Origin: Minisyncoccota bacterium | GTDB lineage: Bacteria; Patescibacteriota; Minisyncoccia; Phycocordibacterales; UBA9973 | Direction: 5' to 3' | Length of the DNA: 17,992 nt | Assembly: GCA_017992485.1 (NCBI GenBank) | Contig: JAGOOL010000007.1 | Location: forward strand, 1-17,992 | In this document: positions 1 to 6,988 of the stretch, in pieces | Position numbering within the stretch: the first letter of the stretch is position 1 | Layout of the letters: the number at the start of each line of letters is the position of its first letter | Made by a program: the position numbers and the translations under genes | Notes under the pieces: generated by a model | What the model saw: only the letters and a program-made list of their open reading frames with translations | What the model was told of the DNA's origin: nothing | The model's database searches: none

Positions 1-1543
1 TCCACCACTCAGCCAGGTTACCTTCGGCATCATATTTACTTCCTTGATCATCAAAACCGTGTGTGATTTCGTGAGCGATAACTGATCCGATACCACCGTA
101 GTTCAAAGCATCATCAGATCGTTCGTCGAAAAAAGGTGCCTGAAGAATACCCGCAGGGAAAACTATTTCATTCATACTTGCATTGTAGTATGCATTGACC
201 GTCTGCGGCGTCATTTCCCATTCACTTTTATCGACGAGTGTGCCGAGTCGAGAAACACGGAAAGCAAAATCGAATTTACTACTCTCAATAACGTTCGTGA
301 AATAAACATCACCGACTACAAGACCGTTGTACTCTTTCCACTTGTCAGGATAGCCGAGCTTCGTGACAAATGTGCCAAGTTTTTTGAGTGCATTTTCTTT
401 TGTCGCTTCACTCATCCAATCCAGTTTCCTCAAACGTTTGTCCAAAGTCTTTGTAATATTGGCAACGAGTTCAGTCATTTTCTTTTTGGCCGTTTCGGAA
501 AAATATTTTTCAACATAGAGCTTACCGACGGCATAGCCAAGTGATCCATCAAGTTCAATGACTGATCGATACCAACGGGGTTTGATTTTTTCGATTCCAG
601 CAATAACCTTTTTATTGAATGCAAAATCAGCATCAATAAAAGCATCACTCAAATACGGCGCACTCAAGCGAATAACCTGCCAAGACATATAGTCTTTAAT
701 TATTTGTAAGTCGTCGTGAGCAAGCACAGATGCAACGAGTTCCATAAATGCTGGCTGATTAACAATGACATCTTGATTGAGTGGAATACCGATTACAGAA
801 AAATATACTTCCCAGTTGAAAGTCGGAAGTGACGCCGCAAGCTCTATAAATGTACGCTTATGGTATAGCTTTTCCGGTTCACGCATGTCGGTGCGACTCA
901 TTGAGGCTGTTGCAAGTCTCTTTTCAAGACCATAGATAGAAGTAACGACTTGATCAATTTGGTCGATTCGATCTTCGGCGTAGTTGCTCATGAGTAAAAG
1001 CTCTTTCATATACGACCGATATTTTTCCTGAATCGCTTTCATTTTCTCGTCTTCAGAAAGGTAGTAGTCACGATCAGGCATTCCTAGACCACTTTGAAAA
1101 ATGTACGGGATGTATTGTGTAACTATTTTTTCATCCGGAAAAATGTATGTGCGAAAAAAAGGACTGAATCCATCAAGGTGAATTGAGGCCAAGGTTTCAA
1201 CAGCGTTTTCACGAGTGAGTGCTTTTATTTTTTCTATGTACGGCAAAATCGGTGTAGCGCCGAGCTTGTTGACTGCTTCAATATCCATCGCACTTTTATA
1301 AAAAGCTTTTACTTTGGCCTTTTCTTCGTCGGCAATCGTTTCTTCTTTGAGAAGATCGTCGAGAATGTCGCGGGTTCGCGTCATCTGCTCGAGCCCGAGA
1401 GTGTAAAAACTACCCCATCGTGCCTGGTCGTCCGGCATCGGGTTGTTCGCAATCCATCCACCATTTGCATATTGAAAAAAATCGTCCTGTGGACGCGTTG
1501 TTTCGTCAAAATTGGATTTTTGTATAGTTATTCGCGTAGACAT
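1..1543 (-). CDS. M13-family zinc metallopeptidase (neprilysin/PepO-like), 3' end outside window
   Basis: M13 peptidases are zinc endopeptidases that cut short peptides. I translated 514 codons down to the window edge with no stop. The zinc motif HEITH lies at residues 491-495 (positions 73-59), inside VIAHEITHGFDDQG, where the two His are ligands and Glu is catalytic. The family's substrate-binding NAYYN motif is at residues 450-454. The N-terminus has the family's QDDFFQYANGGW stretch. Family members are usually about 650-700 aa, so roughly 150 C-terminal residues, including the third zinc ligand (Glu of the ENxAD motif), lie off the window. There is no signal peptide or membrane anchor, so a cytoplasmic PepO-like enzyme is most likely. 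The ATG at 1543 is chosen because a TGn-TATAGT box ends 6 nt upstream, suggesting a leaderless mRNA. Family assignment is firm; substrate unknown. Confidence 0.93.
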   Translation of the reverse strand, partial: MSTRITIQKSNFDETTRPQDDFFQYANGGWIANNPMPDDQARWGSFYTLGLEQMTRTRDILDDLLKEETIADEEKAKVKAFYKSAMDIEAVNKLGATPILPYIEKIKALTRENAVETLASIHLDGFSPFFRTYIFPDEKIVTQYIPYIFQSGLGMPDRDYYLSEDEKMKAIQEKYRSYMKELLLMSNYAEDRIDQIDQVVTSIYGLEKRLATASMSRTDMREPEKLYHKRTFIELAASLPTFNWEVYFSVIGIPLNQDVIVNQPAFMELVASVLAHDDLQIIKDYMSWQVIRLSAPYLSDAFIDADFAFNKKVIAGIEKIKPRWYRSVIELDGSLGYAVGKLYVEKYFSETAKKKMTELVANITKTLDKRLRKLDWMSEATKENALKKLGTFVTKLGYPDKWKEYNGLVVGDVYFTNVIESSKFDFAFRVSRLGTLVDKSEWEMTPQTVNAYYNASMNEIVFPAGILQAPFFDERSDDALNYGGIGSVIAHEITHGFDDQGSKYDAEGNLAEWW

Positions 1544-1549
1544 AGGGAC

Positions 1550-1558
1550 ACTATATCA
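1550..1558 (-). promoter_or_regulatory. Extended -10 promoter of the M13 peptidase
   Basis: On the minus strand TGA-TATAGT occupies 1558-1550, an extended -10 (TGn plus TATAGT). Only 6 nt separate it from the ATG at 1543, so transcription should begin at or next to the start codon. No good -35 hexamer is seen; the -35 region is instead occupied by a palindrome at 1570-1588. Confidence 0.6.
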
Positions 1559-1569
1559 CACGCCGCATG

Positions 1570-1588
1570 AGTATTAAAAAATAATACT
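1570..1588. repeat. Perfect AT-rich inverted repeat upstream of the M13 gene
   Basis: AGTATTA-AAAAA-TAATACT is a perfect 7-bp inverted repeat with a 5-nt centre. It lies between mgtC and the M13 gene and covers the -35 region of the M13 promoter. It could be an operator or a weak hairpin. The stem is mostly A/T, so it is a poor intrinsic terminator. Chance occurrence in AT-rich intergenic DNA is possible. Confidence 0.4.
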
Positions 1589-1600
1589 ATTTTGCACTAT

Positions 1601-2110
1601 TTATTTTTTCTTGAGAGATTTTTTAGGTTTTTGTGCTTCACCTTCTTCATCTTTGCCATCATTAAAGACATGTTTAAAGCGCTGCTCAACAATCCAAATA
1701 ACGATGAATATAAAAAGAGTAACAAGTGTCGTCATGATCGCAAGACCGTAGAGACCGAAGCCTGCCGCCATGCCGATACCAGCAGCAACCCAAAGACCGC
1801 TAGCAGTTGTGATACCGGATATTTTATCGTTTTTGAAAATAATGAGACCAGAGCCGAGGAAGCCGACACCTACGATGATTTGACTTGCCATACGGAGTGG
1901 ATCAATACCAGCGCCACTGCCAGAATACACAGCCGCTACAACTTGAGAAATAATAATGAAAAGAGATGCACCCATCGCAACCATTGCATACGTGCGCATG
2001 CCGGCCGCTTTGTGTGCGTAGATTCGTTCGGCGCCGATAGCGAGACCAAGCAGCATGGCGACACAGAGTCGCAAAAAAATATCGTATGAGAATGTCGAAG
2101 TTAAATCCAT
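1601..2110 (-). CDS. mgtC: MgtC/SapB-family inner-membrane protein
   Basis: This is a 169-aa integral membrane protein of the MgtC/SapB family. Some members help bacteria cope with low magnesium or acid stress, and MgtC of pathogens modulates F-type ATP synthase. Visible family signatures are GLAIGAER (res 22-29), AGMRT (36-40, with the conserved Arg), GVGFLGSG (81-88) and the SGITTASGLWVAAGIG stretch (98-113). About four hydrophobic helices span residues 10-140. The C-terminus is a charged tail (res 143-169) ending in a run of lysines. It lacks the extra C-terminal cytosolic domain of Salmonella MgtC, so it is the short SapB/YhiD-like form. It has its own -10 box and lies 57 bp upstream of the M13 gene. 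The family is clear; the role here is unknown. Confidence 0.88.
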   Translation of the reverse strand: MDLTSTFSYDIFLRLCVAMLLGLAIGAERIYAHKAAGMRTYAMVAMGASLFIIISQVVAAVYSGSGAGIDPLRMASQIIVGVGFLGSGLIIFKNDKISGITTASGLWVAAGIGMAAGFGLYGLAIMTTLVTLFIFIVIWIVEQRFKHVFNDGKDEEGEAQKPKKSLKKK

Positions 2111-2116
2111 GCGTCT

Positions 2117-2122
2117 ATTGTA
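2117..2122 (-). promoter_or_regulatory. -10 box of mgtC, leaderless spacing
   Basis: TACAAT on the minus strand at 2122-2117 is followed by exactly 6 nt (AGACGC) and then the mgtC ATG at 2110. There is no ribosome-binding site and no room for one. No -35 hexamer was recognised. Confidence 0.55.
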
Positions 2123-2140
2123 ACGTTGTTTCGCAAATAA

Positions 2141-2169
2141 AAAAGCACAAAATGTTAATTCGTGCTTTT
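2141..2169 (-). terminator. Intrinsic terminator of mnmA
   Basis: Read on the minus strand, AAAAGCAC and GTGCTTTT form an 8-bp stem, extendable past one mismatch, with an AT-rich loop. It is followed by TTATTTG after the T-run. It lies 33 nt past the mnmA stop and before the mgtC promoter. Confidence 0.75.
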
Positions 2170-2201
2170 AAATGTCAAAAAATTATTGCAATCAAATATT
2201 G

Positions 2202-3395
2202 TTACGCAATCACGCCGCCACCGATGCAAATATTTTTATCGTAGACAACAAATGATTGCCCTGAGACAACCGGACCGGGAGATGAAATCAAAATAACTTC
2301 CGCAGTATTGCCTGCCATCTGCCGAATCATTGCTGTGCCCAGTTCACCATGGTACCGAGACTCTACTGTGTAAACCTGCTTTGGATCAACAAACTGACGG
2401 AAGTTTGTATCCGTGAGGAAAAATGTATTGTTGATAGCCGAAATTTTCTTCTTGAGTTCAAATGGATTGAGATGAGAGACAGTAATCGTATTTTTTGTCG
2501 TATCTTTTGCCATAACATAGTACGGAAGATCGTTTGGTGTGTGATTTGTGACCGTAAATCCGTGTCGCTCACCAATCGTATAAAAAGCCGCACCTTCATG
2601 ATCACCGACGACTTCGCCTTTTTCATCTAACACATTTCCCTTATGCGGCTCGATGTAGTTGAGTAAGAAATCTTTCATATTAATGTTACCAATGAAGCAG
2701 ATACCTTGGCTATCTTTTTTCTGCGCCGTTGGTAAACCAATTTTTGCAGCAAGCTTGCGAACGTCCGGCTTTTTCATGCCACCAAGCGGAAAGAGAGTGC
2801 GAGATAATTCATCTTCAGACAGCATCCACAAAAAGTAGGCCTGATCTTTGGCCTGATCCTTGCCCCGAGAAAGAATGTGTTTGTGTTTATCAGGCGCTGC
2901 TGTTTTCGATACATTAGTTTTTGATTTATTGTTCAGCTTTTCTTCAGATACTTGTGCATAGTGACCGGTCGCAATAAAATCGGCGCCGTGGCGAAGTGCG
3001 TGTTTGAGGAATACACCAAACTTTATATCGCGATTACAAAGCACGTCCGGATTCGGGGTTTTACCTGATCGGTACGCCGCAATCATTTTCTCAGCAACCA
3101 TTTTCTCATACTCTTTTGAGACATCCATAAAGACAAATGGAATATCGAGGTGCGCCGCCACACGCATAGCATCGCGCTTTTCATCACGCCAGGTACATTC
3201 GATAAAATCCGGCTGCCATGTGCGCATATAGACACCTACGACGTTGTAGCCTGCCTTCTTGAGCAAGTAGGCCGCAACCGACGAATCCACGCCGCCAGAT
3301 AGGCCGACGAAGACAGTTTGAATAGCTGTCTTCTTAATAGATACATTTTTTGTAGCGGTTTTTTTGATTGTGGTTTTTTTTACTGCCTTTTTCAT
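2202..3395 (-). CDS. mnmA: tRNA-specific 2-thiouridylase MnmA
   Basis: MnmA activates U34 of tRNA-Lys, -Glu and -Gln with ATP and inserts sulfur to give 2-thiouridine. The 397-aa product has the PP-loop SGGVDSS (res 33-39), the first catalytic Cys in NPDVLCNRD (C120) and the second in SQGICFIG (C233). KDQAYFLW (183-190) is also typical. Two additions stand out: a Lys/Thr-rich N-terminal extension of about 25 residues, and a low-complexity Lys/Asn/Ser insertion at about 152-172. The frame can be extended to a GTG at 3440. That codon sits inside the upstream gene's terminator stem, so the ATG at 3395 is the better start. A possible -10 lies in GTATCTATATG, very close to the ATG. It is transcribed separately from mltG because a strong terminator intervenes. 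Confidence 0.96.
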   Translation of the reverse strand: MKKAVKKTTIKKTATKNVSIKKTAIQTVFVGLSGGVDSSVAAYLLKKAGYNVVGVYMRTWQPDFIECTWRDEKRDAMRVAAHLDIPFVFMDVSKEYEKMVAEKMIAAYRSGKTPNPDVLCNRDIKFGVFLKHALRHGADFIATGHYAQVSEEKLNNKSKTNVSKTAAPDKHKHILSRGKDQAKDQAYFLWMLSEDELSRTLFPLGGMKKPDVRKLAAKIGLPTAQKKDSQGICFIGNINMKDFLLNYIEPHKGNVLDEKGEVVGDHEGAAFYTIGERHGFTVTNHTPNDLPYYVMAKDTTKNTITVSHLNPFELKKKISAINNTFFLTDTNFRQFVDPKQVYTVESRYHGELGTAMIRQMAGNTAEVILISSPGPVVSGQSFVVYDKNICIGGGVIA

Positions 3396-3431
3396 ATAGA
3401 TACTGCTCTTCGGACTGATTCGGCCAAAGAG

Positions 3432-3458
3432 AAAGTCCACTAACTATTAGTGGACTTT
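3432..3458 (-). terminator. Strong intrinsic terminator of mltG
   Basis: A perfect 12-bp inverted repeat (3432-3443 and 3447-3458) has a 3-nt loop; the stem core is AGTCCACTAA. On the minus strand it is followed by TTTCTCTTT. It lies 29 nt after the mltG stop and separates mltG from mnmA. Confidence 0.85.
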
Positions 3459-3487
3459 TGCCTTTTCACAATACCAGTAATGTGACT

Positions 3488-4498
3488 TTATTTCAAATAT
3501 GTGGCGATATTGGCTTGGTGCTGCGCATATGTCTTGGCATAGTGCGGTGTGCCATTTCTGTCGTGCAAGTAAAAGACGTAATCGTTCTTTGTCGGGCGTA
3601 GTGCCGCCAAAATCGACTTGAGACCAGGATTACCTATTGGACCAGGCGGTAAACCATCATTCTTATATGTGTTATATGGAGAATCGTCATTCTTGATATC
3701 CGACGTAGTTAGATTATTGCGATCACGCTTCTCGAGCGTATAGAGGTATGTTGCATCAACTTGCAGTCTCATCCCACGACTAATCCGATTCCATAATATT
3801 CCAGAAATCATACGTCGGTCATCATCCTTACCATTTGATTCTTTTTCAATAATCGAAGCCATGGTAATAATTTCTTTTTCAGTATGACCCGATTTTGCAA
3901 TTTCTTCGAGGTACGGCTCAAGTTTTGTATTGAATTCATTACGCATTGTCAGTGCAATCTTTGAAGCAGTCGCTGTCTCAAAGAAATAGTACGTCTCCGG
4001 GAAAAGGTGGCCCTCAAATTCCATACCTTCCTCTATGAATGCGCTCTTGTCGAGAAGCGGCATAGCAGTACCGAGAATCTTTGCCATTTCCATTGAGCTT
4101 GCACCCTCTGGCAATGTTACTTTGACGCGATCAATACCATATCTGCCAAAAGAAAGTTTGTCAGCGATTGTAATAACCGACTGTGGTGAATCAAAAATGT
4201 AGTAACCGGCACGAATACCCTTGTCTCCCGACAAAATAATGACAAGTGTTTGAAATACAGCAGCAGATTTAACGACATGCATTTCCTCAAGCATTTTTCC
4301 GGCCTTAATAACGCTGGTGCCTTCGGGAATTTCAATTAATTGTCCTGTCGGAAATTCTGCTGGAGGCTTCGACATCATAAAGACTACAGTTCCGGCACCA
4401 ACAACAAGAATGAGCAATATTAGAAAAAAACGAAAGAGCCTGCGACTGAATCGCAGCTTTCGAGCTTCCTTATCAAATATTTGTCCGGCTAGTGGCAT
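3488..4498 (-). CDS. mltG: Endolytic murein transglycosylase MltG
   Basis: MltG (YceG family) cuts nascent glycan strands at the membrane and sets their final length. The 336-aa protein has a basic cytoplasmic N-terminus, one transmembrane helix at about 21-41 and a periplasmic YceG domain. The catalytic Glu is in ASIIEKES (E218, the same number as in E. coli). The signature SPYNTYKNDGLPPGPIGNPG is present near residues 268-287. Length is normal for the family. The start at 4498 is preceded by a perfect TATAAT ending 4 nt upstream and no Shine-Dalgarno. The upstream gene on the same strand ends 43 nt away, so read-through is possible. A terminator follows. Confidence 0.96.
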   Translation of the reverse strand: MPLAGQIFDKEARKLRFSRRLFRFFLILLILVVGAGTVVFMMSKPPAEFPTGQLIEIPEGTSVIKAGKMLEEMHVVKSAAVFQTLVIILSGDKGIRAGYYIFDSPQSVITIADKLSFGRYGIDRVKVTLPEGASSMEMAKILGTAMPLLDKSAFIEEGMEFEGHLFPETYYFFETATASKIALTMRNEFNTKLEPYLEEIAKSGHTEKEIITMASIIEKESNGKDDDRRMISGILWNRISRGMRLQVDATYLYTLEKRDRNNLTTSDIKNDDSPYNTYKNDGLPPGPIGNPGLKSILAALRPTKNDYVFYLHDRNGTPHYAKTYAQHQANIATYLK

Positions 4499-4502
4499 AT
4501 CA

Positions 4503-4508
4503 ATTATA
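4503..4508 (-). promoter_or_regulatory. -10 box of mltG
   Basis: A consensus TATAAT on the minus strand (4508-4503) lies 4 nt before the ATG. The first transcribed base would be at or just inside the start codon. No clear -35; a palindrome occupies that region (4514-4528). Confidence 0.5.
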
Positions 4509-4513
4509 GTAGC

Positions 4514-4528
4514 ATTTATTTAATAAAT
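4514..4528. repeat. Short AT palindrome in the -35 region of mltG
   Basis: ATTTATT-T-AATAAAT is a perfect 7-bp inverted repeat around one base, directly upstream of the mltG -10 box. It is pure A/T, so chance is a serious alternative. It is listed because similar palindromes sit upstream of other promoters here. Confidence 0.3.
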
Positions 4529-4541
4529 ATTGAGCAAAAAA

Positions 4542-5801
4542 CTACATCGGCAAGTTTGCTGGCGGCTCTGCTTTCTTTGATTCGATGCGTTTGAATGTCG
4601 GTGTCTCAAGAACGCGACCTGGGAAGTGGTATAGCGTTGCGAGTTCTTCTGTCGTCAACACAAATGGTTTACGTTCTATAAGTGTACGAGCATGACGAGC
4701 TCGTTTCCATGGCGACTGAAAAAATCCACGGCTTCTATACGCTTCCAACATTTCAGTTTTGAGTTTTGCGCCTCGGTTTCCTGAAAAATCTTGCCATGGG
4801 TAATCAAAACCGGTCAGATTATTTGGTTTAAACGCATTCATATTGCCCGAATTAAATTGCTTGAAGATACCAAGCATACCTGTAATGTGAATTGGCTTGA
4901 ACATGTCTTTGTGGGCTAAATATACAGTTCGAATACCGGCGTCGAAACCGTACTTTGTAATACTTCGCTCAATCGCTGCAATCAAATCTTGTTCACCTTT
5001 GGTTGCACGGGATGGCGCGGTTGTATCTTCGAGTGGCTTCTGTTGTTTGATTTTTAATTCTTCAATAATCTTGGCACCAAGCTTTTTCCAATCGATTTTT
5101 TTGTACCAATGTTTTGGATCAGGATACCTACCCCATGCTGCTGCCTGAATAATAATTTGCATCCACATCTGCTCACCAACACCGAGTGATCCCATGTACT
5201 CAATGGTTGGCGCAATAGGATCGATCTTCTGTTCCTCGTCGAGTCCGGACGATTTGTCCAAACCAAAATCGACATACGTCTTGATTGGATATGGATCGTC
5301 TTTAGTCAAAATAAATTCCCCACCATACATGTTCCAGTCGGCAGACTTGTTGTACTGCGGAATCATATCTGTATAGTCATCACTCTCAACAACCTCGGCT
5401 TGTGGAAACTGCGCATAAAGCTGTGCTTCAATAATCGGACGGAATTTTTCTTGCGTATAAATAAAGAAAAAGAGCCTGCCTTCAATCGAAACGATTTCAA
5501 GTGAAAACCAAGCCGGGACATTGCCGAGCCAGTACTTCTGGTACCAGGTACCGACGCCGCCGCTTTGATAGAGTGCATTGCCAAGGAAAATTTCCATCGC
5601 CGCTGGTGATTTGAAAACATCCTGCGGAATACGAATTTGCAAAAGCGTCCACTTCAGATTGCGGACATGTTCAGTGCGGATGTATTTGAGCCACGACTTC
5701 CACGCAATGCCGGCGAGGAAGAACGGTAATAAGTACGGCAAGAAATTGCCGACATATCTGAATCCGTTATCAAAGACACCAGTAAAGAGATCCTCGAACA
5801 T
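4542..5801 (-). CDS. Membrane-anchored protein resembling the N-terminal domain of Patescibacteria conjugation-type ATPases; function unknown
   Basis: This is a 419-aa protein with one hydrophobic helix at about residues 17-36, so most of it is probably a soluble domain. Recognisable stretches are RIPQDVFKSPAAME (58-70), GTWYQKYWLGNVPAWFSLEIVSIEG (85-108), AQLYAQFPQAEVVE and, near the C-terminus, TTEELATLYHFPG. From memory, these resemble the region preceding the ATPase domain in TraG/VirD4-like proteins of Patescibacteria (I believe DUF8128). I could not verify that by search. No Walker motif is present and the protein ends soon after the LYHFPG motif. The frame extends to a TTG at 5828, but the extended -10 box overlaps that segment, so the ATG at 5801 is preferred. 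It lies upstream of mltG on the same strand. A role in a cell-surface complex is inference. Confidence 0.7.
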   Translation of the reverse strand: MFEDLFTGVFDNGFRYVGNFLPYLLPFFLAGIAWKSWLKYIRTEHVRNLKWTLLQIRIPQDVFKSPAAMEIFLGNALYQSGGVGTWYQKYWLGNVPAWFSLEIVSIEGRLFFFIYTQEKFRPIIEAQLYAQFPQAEVVESDDYTDMIPQYNKSADWNMYGGEFILTKDDPYPIKTYVDFGLDKSSGLDEEQKIDPIAPTIEYMGSLGVGEQMWMQIIIQAAAWGRYPDPKHWYKKIDWKKLGAKIIEELKIKQQKPLEDTTAPSRATKGEQDLIAAIERSITKYGFDAGIRTVYLAHKDMFKPIHITGMLGIFKQFNSGNMNAFKPNNLTGFDYPWQDFSGNRGAKLKTEMLEAYRSRGFFQSPWKRARHARTLIERKPFVLTTEELATLYHFPGRVLETPTFKRIESKKAEPPANLPM

Positions 5802-5813
5802 AGTATGGTGTAA

Positions 5814-5822
5814 ATTATAGCA
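5814..5822 (-). promoter_or_regulatory. Extended -10 promoter of the 419-aa protein
   Basis: TGC-TATAAT on the minus strand (5822-5814) is a perfect extended -10. It lies 12 nt before the ATG at 5801, predicting a leader of only about 5 nt. It overlaps the alternative TTG-initiated extension, which argues against that start. Confidence 0.65.
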
Positions 5823-5831
5823 CAGCAAAAT

Positions 5832-5860
5832 AAAAATCCTCCAAGTACTGGAGGATTTTT
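5832..5860 (-). terminator. Intrinsic terminator after the sigma4-HARE gene
   Basis: A perfect 12-bp inverted repeat (5832-5843 and 5849-5860; core ATCCTCCA/TGGAGGAT) has a 5-nt loop and A/T runs on both sides. It lies 22 nt after the stop of the minus-strand gene ending at 5882. It may also work on the plus strand. Confidence 0.82.
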
Positions 5861-5881
5861 ATTTGAATTTAGTTTCGAAGT

Positions 5882-6910
5882 TTAAACAGTTGTATATAGT
5901 CCTTGTTTGTTCTTTTTGAAATATTTTGCGTTCTGGAGATTGACGAGGATGGTGTTCTTCTTGAGGAAGCGTTCCTTGAGAACTTTGTCGACGATATCTT
6001 CTTTTGACATAGGACCATTCTTCTTCAAGATTTCTTTGATCACTTCTTTGACGACACCTGGCTTGTAACCCCATTCTGCGAGACCATATGTACCGCGACC
6101 AACGAGAACAAAACGAGCGTCCTTGATAAGTTCATTGTGTGTAGTAGCGATGTGAGTCTTCTTGCCGAAAGTAGTTTCGATAGACTTTGCGACTTCGCGG
6201 AAGTGCATAGGGTTACCGTGCTTGCGCATGATCAAATATGCATAGTCCTTGATGCCACGAGTCTTAACGTTTGGAGATTCAGCGACACCCCATTCGTTGA
6301 GCGGGTTAGACTTGATAGCCTTTGACATACCGAGCCAACGACGAGCAATTTCTTCATTACAGTATTCATCGTTAACATTCTTGAGTTCTTCGAGGAAGCG
6401 AGTGATGATTTCAGCCTCCGGAACGAGTTCGTCATTTGCTAGTGTTCCATAGAGCTTTTTGAGTGCACTGTGAACTTCATTGCTGATTGATTCATCGATT
6501 GTCCAGCGTGTGTGGAATTCGTCATCTTCAGCATGTTTTTTGAAAGCATCACCGAGTACGAGGTAAAAATGAAAGTGGTTCTTCATTTCATCATCCTTGG
6601 CGAGAGACGAAAGAAGCTCCTCTTCGGCAACAATTGATCCAAGAGAAAGAAGAGCCTTTTTGAGTTCTTCAAAGGCTTCGTTTTCTGCAGCATAGACGTC
6701 TGATTTACGAATAGTCGTAAGGGCGGCATTTTCGATCTGGCGGACACGTTCGCGGGTAATGCCGTACTTCTTGCCGATAGCTTCAAGTGTCTTGCGCTCT
6801 GCATCGGGAGTAAGACCAAAACGAGAAACAACCACGTCATGAGCGCGGTCCTGGAGAACGGAAAGAATCTTTTTACTGACCTGCTTTGGTTTAATGTTTA
6901 CTGTTGCCAT
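5882..6910 (-). CDS. Sigma-70 region-4-like HTH plus HARE-HTH protein (transcription-associated)
   Basis: The 342-aa protein starts with a sigma-region-4-type helix-turn-helix at about 35-70. Its core TLEAIGKKYGITRERVRQIE is almost diagnostic of the -35-recognising domain. An acidic middle section follows (about 75-215). A HARE-HTH winged helix is at about 220-282 (KDYAYLIMRKHGNPMHFREV through TYGLAEWGY), and a second winged-helix-like segment at about 285-340. HARE-HTH is the fold of the Gram-positive RNA polymerase delta subunit. No sigma region 2 is present, so it cannot be a complete sigma factor. Binding to RNA polymerase or to -35-like DNA is inferred. It has its own promoter just past the typA stop and a strong terminator. 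Confidence 0.85.
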   Translation of the reverse strand: MATVNIKPKQVSKKILSVLQDRAHDVVVSRFGLTPDAERKTLEAIGKKYGITRERVRQIENAALTTIRKSDVYAAENEAFEELKKALLSLGSIVAEEELLSSLAKDDEMKNHFHFYLVLGDAFKKHAEDDEFHTRWTIDESISNEVHSALKKLYGTLANDELVPEAEIITRFLEELKNVNDEYCNEEIARRWLGMSKAIKSNPLNEWGVAESPNVKTRGIKDYAYLIMRKHGNPMHFREVAKSIETTFGKKTHIATTHNELIKDARFVLVGRGTYGLAEWGYKPGVVKEVIKEILKKNGPMSKEDIVDKVLKERFLKKNTILVNLQNAKYFKKNKQGLYTTV

Positions 6911-6947
6911 AGGTGTGTTTATGTTTTATTAATTTCTTAGCAAACTC

Positions 6948-6975
6948 AATATATCATGCTTATCGATAAAGTCAA
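6948..6975 (-). promoter_or_regulatory. Sigma-70 promoter of the sigma4-HARE gene
   Basis: TTGACT (6975-6970) and TATATT (6953-6948) are separated by 16 bp on the minus strand, in the short gap after typA. The leader would be about 30 nt, with no Shine-Dalgarno visible before the ATG at 6910. Confidence 0.6.
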
Positions 6976-6988
6976 CAACCCCTTGACA

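Noticed and set aside
1592..2089. 165-codon plus-strand frame opposite mgtC
   Set aside because: It lies fully antisense to mgtC, which has clear family motifs; its product is rich in Thr, Asn and Arg with no fold-like pattern. It is an antisense shadow.
3396..3440. 15-codon N-terminal extension of MnmA from a GTG at 3440
   Set aside because: The extension starts within the mltG terminator hairpin and adds no family-like sequence.
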